Shown piece by piece: positions 28,273-33,637 of a stretch of 33,637 bases of DNA (its first letter is position 1; the number at the start of each line of letters is the position of its first letter). Under the pieces are notes generated by a model, which had not been told where the DNA came from, made no database searches, and worked only from the letters and a program-made list of their open reading frames with translations. The stretch is from Actinomortierella ambigua. Taxonomy: Eukaryota; Mortierellomycota; Mortierellomycetes; Mortierellales; Mortierellaceae. The translations under genes and the position numbers were made by a program. The DNA lies in the NCBI GenBank assembly GCA_016098155.1, contig JAAAJB010000387.1, positions 1-33,637 on the forward strand. The letters run 5' to 3'.

Positions 28273-30956
28273 TGAAAAAGACAAGACTGATATGCCAGAC
28301 CCATCGAACATCTCGCCCAGGCAGAAGACCCCGCACACCAACAAACCGAGTCGGGCGTGATTTTTTTCTTCAATTATTCTCCCTTTCTCCATCGCTCTTT
28401 CCTTTGACAATTCTATGTACAAAGAAAACATCGTGCATACTTTACAAATCTGGTAAATGAGCTCCCGAAAGCAGTGCCACACCCTTCCATTAAGACTTCA
28501 CAGCGAAACTTTTAAACGTAGCTCACAAAAGTGTTACACACCATAGTGAATGTATCTCGTCGGCATCGTCACACAGACTGCTCAAAACTTTTAGCACGAA
28601 CAACGTATGCCTCTGTACGTCGTGTAAAATACCCTCACAGCATGTGTTGTGTGCAGACTAACATAGGGTAAATGGACCCAAGAAGCTTGATTGGATGTGA
28701 TGACAGTGACCCACTTTGTTTCTCATCTCTTGTACCCACCATTGCTTCTTCGCCCTACTGCATGCATCAATGTGCTCATTCATCAATCTTCCCACCGTTC
28801 GAGTGAACACTATCTTGCCCCTCACCTGCCCAGCCATCTAACCCCCTACCCCCAAAAAACGCGCTTCTGTGCTGGGTGTGTCAACTTTGAAATTAGAGCT
28901 TTCGAGAGGGATTTGCCCTATCTTTGCTACGCTCTGAACCCTAGATATGTGCATCAATGTATCTGAGACCCACTACATGGCTAGGAGGTAATTCATGAGG
29001 CATGGCAGCCTTACAGATACAGCCCGATTCCTCGACTGAAAGCTTCTTTTGTTGTCGTTGCGGACCCGACAAGAGATTTACCGTTCCCATTCAGATCCTA
29101 AAGCTATAAATCATCCGATGTGAACGGGTTTGCTCTTCTGGTTGGCCCATTTACGCATTCTCGACCCATGCACAAAATGACCTCCAAACAAACCTTAAAT
29201 CCATCAAACCCGTATTCTCGAACAGAAACTCATTTCAAACAGCTCAAGAAGATACTCATGTATGAAAAAAACTTTGGCGACGAGCGAAATACAGATTTCG
29301 TGACCAAAATTTCCGTTGTGCCTACACACAAGAGACAGAAAAACAAACGGCCGTTGATGAAAAAGCGACAAAAGGTGTTTCTCTAATGCAACACCGCCCA
29401 GCGTGTGCCACCATGCAAGCAGTTGTCGTACCAATCTTCAAAGTAGGAGAGCGACCAACTCAGGGCACACCTTCCTATGATTGGACGGTGAATGATTCTA
29501 GCCCGCAATGATTCCTGACGCTCTTCATTCTCCATCTAACACCAGAATGATGGGAAAATTGGGAGTCGTGAGAAAAAAAGATGACATGCATCAAACTTCG
29601 GAAGTCCTCCCGCTTCCAAAGAAGAGCAATGGAACAAATGAGAAAAATGAAAAAAAAAATGTTGTAGAGAGGCAGAAATCACGGACTCCCTGTAGGTGAT
29701 GCAATGGGGAGGTATCAACTACATTGGGAAAAAAATACTACAGAGAGTATTGTTAGCATTCGCCGAGTTTGCTTCGATCGAGGTACACCTTCCTAGACAC
29801 TGCGTTTCGGGGCATACGTGACTCTTATGATATTGGAAGCGTGGTAGGCACATGCACAACAGGTTGACTCTGATGATACCATCTTTATTCTTGATACTTT
29901 TGTTGGTGATCGAAGCAGTGAAGCTTAGGTGTCCAGAGGACTTTTTAGGTGTCGCTTTTAATCTGGGACAACTCGTAGACCTGTTACCGTTCCGGGTTGT
30001 ACAACTAGATAAAGTACCTCGGACAGTACGGTTATGCTCTCAGGCGTAAGAACACAAAACCTTTCGTAATCCTTAGTATTCGACACGAAGGCCTTGACTA
30101 TGGTGAAAAAAAGCTACACGCACTTAGCATTTAATAGTATTGAAATAAAATGTTCCCACCCACACCATTGTAAAGAAACAAAGTTTCGTCTGTTTCGTAG
30201 TGTCACGCCCAAACCAGTGGGATACAACGGCAACTGTTGAACCTTATTTGAGAATACCCTATGTCATTTTAGACAAGGTACGCGAGAAAGAGCTGACGGC
30301 TGGTCTGTTGTCTGCACGAGATCTTCCTCTCATAATCAGTCAATCCTACCCTCTTCACCGCACCTGACACTCGGGGTTACTCTTGCCTGGCCTGTTGAGA
30401 GTGTCCTGGTTGTTAATGAAGATCAGTATGAAGATACCTAACATTTTTTTCGGGTGGATCACCAAGTGCCATTCTTAGACGAGTGCGCTACCTCCATTAT
30501 TAGTGTGCTATTGCTGTTACTAAGAAGATTTACACCATGGATGTTATCGTCGTTGACTGCATTCAAGTACCAGACACTTTACTTGGTGCTTTAGTGCCAA
30601 TGATGATTCCGGGATTGCGGAGAAGAGGCGAATCTTCTCTCTTGTGAGTGAAGGGTGTAAGCGTGCTGCTAACGATGGAAACCACTTTGCTCCTGACACA
30701 ATACCATCCTTTTCACTGCTGAGTGGCAGTGCGCCCTATAAGCAACATAGGTAAACCTCCTGAGGACATCATAAATGCTGCGTATGGGAGAGATCTGTCA
30801 TGTCGCCTACCGTACTGTCGTTCTCACTTTCCTTTAGTTATCACTGTGTCAAGAAAGAACACATAAACAAATAATCTATGAATACACAAGCAAAATCGTC
30901 CATGTCCGATGAGTCTGTATTTTATGACATGAGAGTAAGTAGTTTTCTAGATGGGC
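28273..30956. other. Long gene-poor stretch
   Basis: About 2.7 kb with no gene I can support. Short frames at 28,691-28,966, 29,120-29,386 and 29,852-30,049 (+) have no recognisable domain; the last starts with a hydrophobic run (IPSLFLILLLVIEAV) but is only 65 codons. At about 30,200-30,730 pieces of apparently decayed coding sequence occur in changing frames. No tRNA, terminal repeat or array was recognised. Confidence 0.4.
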
Positions 30957-31319
30957 TTAGATAGGGGAGGTGCACCTGGGAACGGAGACCTCTGGGAAAG
31001 CAATCTTGCCACCCACCATGGCGCAGATGGCAGGAATGTTCAGGAACTCATCGGTGGAGAGTTGCACGCCAGATGTAACATCGTACGTACACGAGTTAGT
31101 GTTGCTCTCAGTGCGAGGCCCCCTGAATGCCGCTCTGAATGCCTGGGCACGAGCATGACAGGCCTTGTGCGTCAACCCTGGGATGAGGCAGTCAAATGCT
31201 CGAAAAACGATATCATTTGCTGCATTGGATGGCAAGTTGAGGGAGAGAGTGCAGTTGTCCAGCTGTTGCGATGCAGCCATAGCGGCAAGAGACAGGGCTG
31301 CGATGTATTTCATGAGCAT
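30957..31319 (-). CDS. Small secreted cysteine protein of unknown function, six cysteines
   Basis: 120 aa from ATG 31319 (or 118 from 31313, MKYIAALSLAAMAASQQ). The frame is open further upstream, but the signal peptide and the TATA box at 31,512-31,505 favour this start. Mature part after about ASQ: six Cys (NCT, DCL, ACH, SCT, ICA, RCT), enough for three disulfides, with FRAFDCLIPGLTHKACHARA and FLNIPAICAMVGGKIAFP. No family recognised. It is of the size and layout of small secreted proteins used by fungi outside the cell; whether it acts on hosts, bacteria or the own wall cannot be told. Confidence 0.75.
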   Translation of the reverse strand: MLMKYIAALSLAAMAASQQLDNCTLSLNLPSNAANDIVFRAFDCLIPGLTHKACHARAQAFRAAFRGPRTESNTNSCTYDVTSGVQLSTDEFLNIPAICAMVGGKIAFPEVSVPRCTSPI

Positions 31320-31504
31320 ATCGGGAAGTGTCTGATTCGGATGAAGAAAGGCTAGGATGAGAAAGAGTGGTCTCCTTGCGAGTGTTTCTGGGACGTGTTC
31401 TTGTGAGAGACTTGAACTGGACTGGGCTGGGCGATGCGGCGCTTGAATGTAGGATAACAGGGAAGTGATGAATGCTGGAGGAGGAATGCTGACTGGGCAT
31501 GGCC

Positions 31505-31512
31505 TTTTTATA
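31505..31512 (-). promoter_or_regulatory. TATA box of the six-cysteine secreted protein gene
   Basis: TATAAAAA on the minus strand in GCGTATAAAAAGGCC, about 190 bp before the start codon. This is the best core-promoter match in the window. Confidence 0.6.
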
Positions 31513-31519
31513 CGCCAAA

Positions 31520-32480
31520 AGGCTGTTGGAGGACGTAGCAATCATTTGCAGTATTGGTTTTCACAAGAGTAGATGGAGGCGAAGCACTATGGTAAGCTCT
31601 CGGTGAGCAATTAATTCTTGTAGATGGGCGTAAGGAAACGGCATCCGATGTTACCTGGGAATAGATGTTTGAGGCCGCAGCACAGGGCAAAGTCGATACT
31701 AAATAACTTTAAAGGCAATTTTGGATAATCAAGAATGGCGCAAGGAACTTCAATTGGGAATTTCATTCTTCAGCTAGTCATATACAACCGAGCTTCACAC
31801 ATCTTCAAAAAGTACCTGCTCGGCAAAGGCCGAAACCAAGGCAACTAAGGCGCACGGAATACAGACAAAATGCTACAGGATTAGAATGCACGATATTGCT
31901 CTCCTCGCGCACGGCGGAAAGAAGTCCCCCATTATTCATCACTTGTACTTGCCTTGTCGTCACTGGTGAACATGTGTACGCGAACAGCATTTCCTTACGT
32001 AGCGTGCGATGAGAACCAAGCACATAGCTGAGATGAGGCGTGCAAGCAAGCTGAATAAACCACCACATCCCAGTGATATGTACTCTCTTTGTCGTTGATA
32101 TGGTGAAAAAAGAAACTATATGAAGTCAGATTGGGTTCTGAAAGTCGATCCGCACTGTAATCCGTGATAGGCGTACGCCAAGTATTTATTATATTTTTAC
32201 TCTTGTACCACCAAATTGTCGGGGTTTTGGGTGAGTGGGGGCTGCGAAAAGTCTACTGCTCTTGCTGATAGCGTTGCATACTTGCTTTTTGACACGCCAA
32301 ACTTTGTCTATGACTATGGATGAACGACTGCATAAAGCACTGCTGTCTTTGTCTGCCCAAAGACTTTAGTCGATAGACGCCACAACCTTCCTCCTAGCTT
32401 TGATGAGTCTACTCAGCATGACCAGTGAGAAATGAAGCGTGGAGAATAAACTTTGTGTAGGCAGGGCCACAAAGCAAGGA
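31520..32480. other. Intergenic, nothing recognised
   Basis: About 960 bp without a credible coding frame, RNA gene or repeat on either strand. Confidence 0.4.
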
Positions 32481-32485
32481 AGGAC

Positions 32486-32504
32486 CTGTCTGTCTGTCTG
32501 TCTG
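32486..32504 (+). repeat. (CTGT)n microsatellite
   Basis: Short run of CTGT units (CTGTCTGTCTGTCTGTCTG). Confidence 0.75.
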
Positions 32505-32659
32505 CACTCATGTGCGTGCTGCCTTTCATTCTCACTCCGCTGGGCTTCCTTCTCATGCCCATTCCTGTTCTGTTGGTTGTCCTTCCATTCACCTGCAACA
32601 CTCATTCCTCGAGGGGGGAGATCAACAGGCGTTTTGGCACAGGACAAAGATTAACGTGC

Positions 32660-32706
32660 CTCTCCCTCTCTCCCTCTCCCTCTCCCTCTCCCTCTCCCTC
32701 TCCCTC
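32660..32706 (+). repeat. (TCCCTC)n hexanucleotide repeat
   Basis: About seven near-perfect CCCTCT hexamers. The unit differs from the common fungal telomere repeat CCCTAA. Confidence 0.85.
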
Positions 32707-32709
32707 TAC

Positions 32710-32787
32710 ACTCTGTTCACTCACTCTCTTCACTCACTCTCTTCACTCACTCTCTTCACTCACTCTGTTCACTCACTCTGTTGATTG
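32710..32787 (+). repeat. 13-bp minisatellite, about six units
   Basis: Unit ACTCTSTTCACTC, five near-perfect copies (32,710-32,774) and one degraded copy, following directly on the hexanucleotide repeat. Units differ mainly by G or C at one site, in the order G, C, C, C, G, G. Confidence 0.85.
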
Positions 32788-33139
32788 ACTGTCTCGCGCC
32801 CGGTTGGTCAAATAGAAAATTAGCGAGTGCAGGCTGAGGGGAGGGAAGGACACACATTCATCTTTCTCGGCCTACAGACATGCTAGAGAGATGCTGCGAG
32901 CTTCACCGCGCGCGTCTCAGCAAGGAGCATGCTCTGGAGCCCAGAGGGAGGCTGGCTAGTGATAGACAGACGAGAGAGGGGCCGAGAGAGACTTTTGCCA
33001 CTCGCCAGCTGATGTATGAATGGAGCTAGGGAAACCCTCTCCCTTGCTATCCAGGCGACCAGCCAATCCTGTTTTCATTTTCTGCGTCTGACACTTTTCA
33101 TTGTTTCTTGTCCCTGACGTTTTCCCTTCTTGTCCTTTT

Positions 33140-33227
33140 TGAGCCTCTCTCTTTTTTTTTTTTCTTTTTCTCTTTCTCTCTTTCCTTCCTCCCTCTTTAC
33201 AGACCTTTACCTTTTCCCGTTTCCACC
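33140..33227 (+). promoter_or_regulatory. Pyrimidine-rich leader before the membrane-protein gene
   Basis: A long CT tract (33,143-33,208) ends in TTTACAG at about 33,206-33,212, sixteen bases before the ATG. It may be a promoter CT block or the acceptor of a 5'-UTR intron. Confidence 0.4.
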
Positions 33228-33637
33228 ATGCCTACAGACACATACATCCCACATTCAGAGCCTTCGACTCCAGTACTTGTGCTGCTAGTCTTCCTTCACA
33301 CCCTCTTCGCCCTCGCCAGCGCCCTCCTCCTTATAGGAGAGCTGGTCTTCATCCTCACCCGCTCCGCTGTTGCCACGGCGTGGCCTGTGATTGTCCTGTG
33401 CTTCCAGCTTCTCTTGGTGCAGACCATAGAACTGGTTCGCTGGCTTCCAGCTGCCGCTGTACGCCTGGCATACAGCTGTGCCCGCTCGACGACGTTGGCA
33501 GTTGCATGTGTCGTGCGAGTCCTTTTGGGCGTCGCCATCGGCCTGGCTGCCAACCTCCTCGTCGGCGTGGCACACCTCACCCTTGCAGCAGCACGTACGG
33601 CCCGGTCTCTGTTAGTCTGCGTCGTTCAAGTCCTGCT
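33228..33637 (+). CDS. Multi-pass membrane protein, N-terminal part (runs off window end)
   Basis: Open from ATG 33228 (context TTCCACCATGC, close to the eukaryotic start consensus) to the last base, 136 codons so far. After a short polar N-terminus (MPTDTYIPHSEPSTP) come strongly hydrophobic stretches: about residues 16-45 (VLVLLVFLHTLFALASALLL), 52-66 (ATAWPVIVLCFQLLLV), and further Ala/Leu/Val-rich segments (TLAVACVVRVLLGVAIGLAA, then NLLVGVAHLTLA), separated by single Arg residues. At least three, perhaps four, membrane segments. I do not recognise the family and the C-terminal part, where a functional domain might be, is not visible. The opposite-strand frames are shadows. Confidence 0.65.
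   Translation, partial: MPTDTYIPHSEPSTPVLVLLVFLHTLFALASALLLIGELVFILTRSAVATAWPVIVLCFQLLLVQTIELVRWLPAAAVRLAYSCARSTTLAVACVVRVLLGVAIGLAANLLVGVAHLTLAAARTARSLLVCVVQVL

Noticed and set aside
32660..32706. Telomeric repeat
   Set aside because: Unit is CCCTCT, not CCCTAA, and ordinary sequence including a gene follows.

Overview
The window looks like nuclear DNA of an early-diverging filamentous fungus, most likely a Mortierella-type fungus (Mortierellomycotina). The reasons are short GT-AG introns (57 to about 330 bp), compact intergenic spaces rich in homopolymers, polyglutamine, polyserine and acidic tracts in proteins, and tandem genes that join a TKL-type protein kinase to Sel1-like repeats. That lineage assignment is inference; no rRNA or species marker is present.

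Left part (1-17,000), a gene-dense housekeeping region: the C-terminal exon of an aspartate aminotransferase (+); a CKS1-type cyclin-dependent-kinase regulatory subunit with a very long N-terminal extension (-); a low-complexity protein with an N-myristoylation-like start (+), sharing a divergent promoter with the CKS1 gene; an atypical short-chain dehydrogenase-like NAD(P)-binding protein (+, 2 exons); RRP12, the NUC173/HEAT ribosome-biogenesis factor (+, 5 exons); a low-complexity unknown protein (-, 2 exons); and a PPPDE-family deSUMOylating isopeptidase (DeSI) split into nine small exons (-).

Middle (17,000-27,600), an accessory region built around a tandem duplication on the minus strand. 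Two paralogous genes (21,720-18,891 and 26,740-23,475) encode a kinase with all catalytic motifs followed by Sel1-like repeats. The gene 1 copy appears complete. In gene 2 the Sel1 array is longer (12 units against 7 in the last exon), and its 3' end has been cut off by about 0.9 kb of foreign sequence. That sequence holds a tRNA-Ile-like (SINE-like) hairpin, a stray Sel1 fragment and a frameshifted hAT-transposase dimerisation domain. The orphaned last codons of gene 2 still lie beyond the insertion at about 22,527-22,556. A 347-bp stretch of the kinase domain appears identical between the two genes, while flanking sequence differs at scattered sites, which suggests recent gene conversion. 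A decayed XPG/FEN1-like N-terminal domain lies at about 18,009-18,571.

Right part (27,600-33,637): two small secreted proteins (-; four and six cysteines in the mature part) in long gene-poor stretches, simple and minisatellite repeats, and the first exon or N-terminus of a multi-pass membrane protein that runs off the window end (+).

The left-hand genes act in amino-acid metabolism, cell cycle, ribosome assembly and SUMO removal and show no common pathway. The kinase-Sel1 pair and the small secreted proteins are the lineage-specific, fast-changing part.
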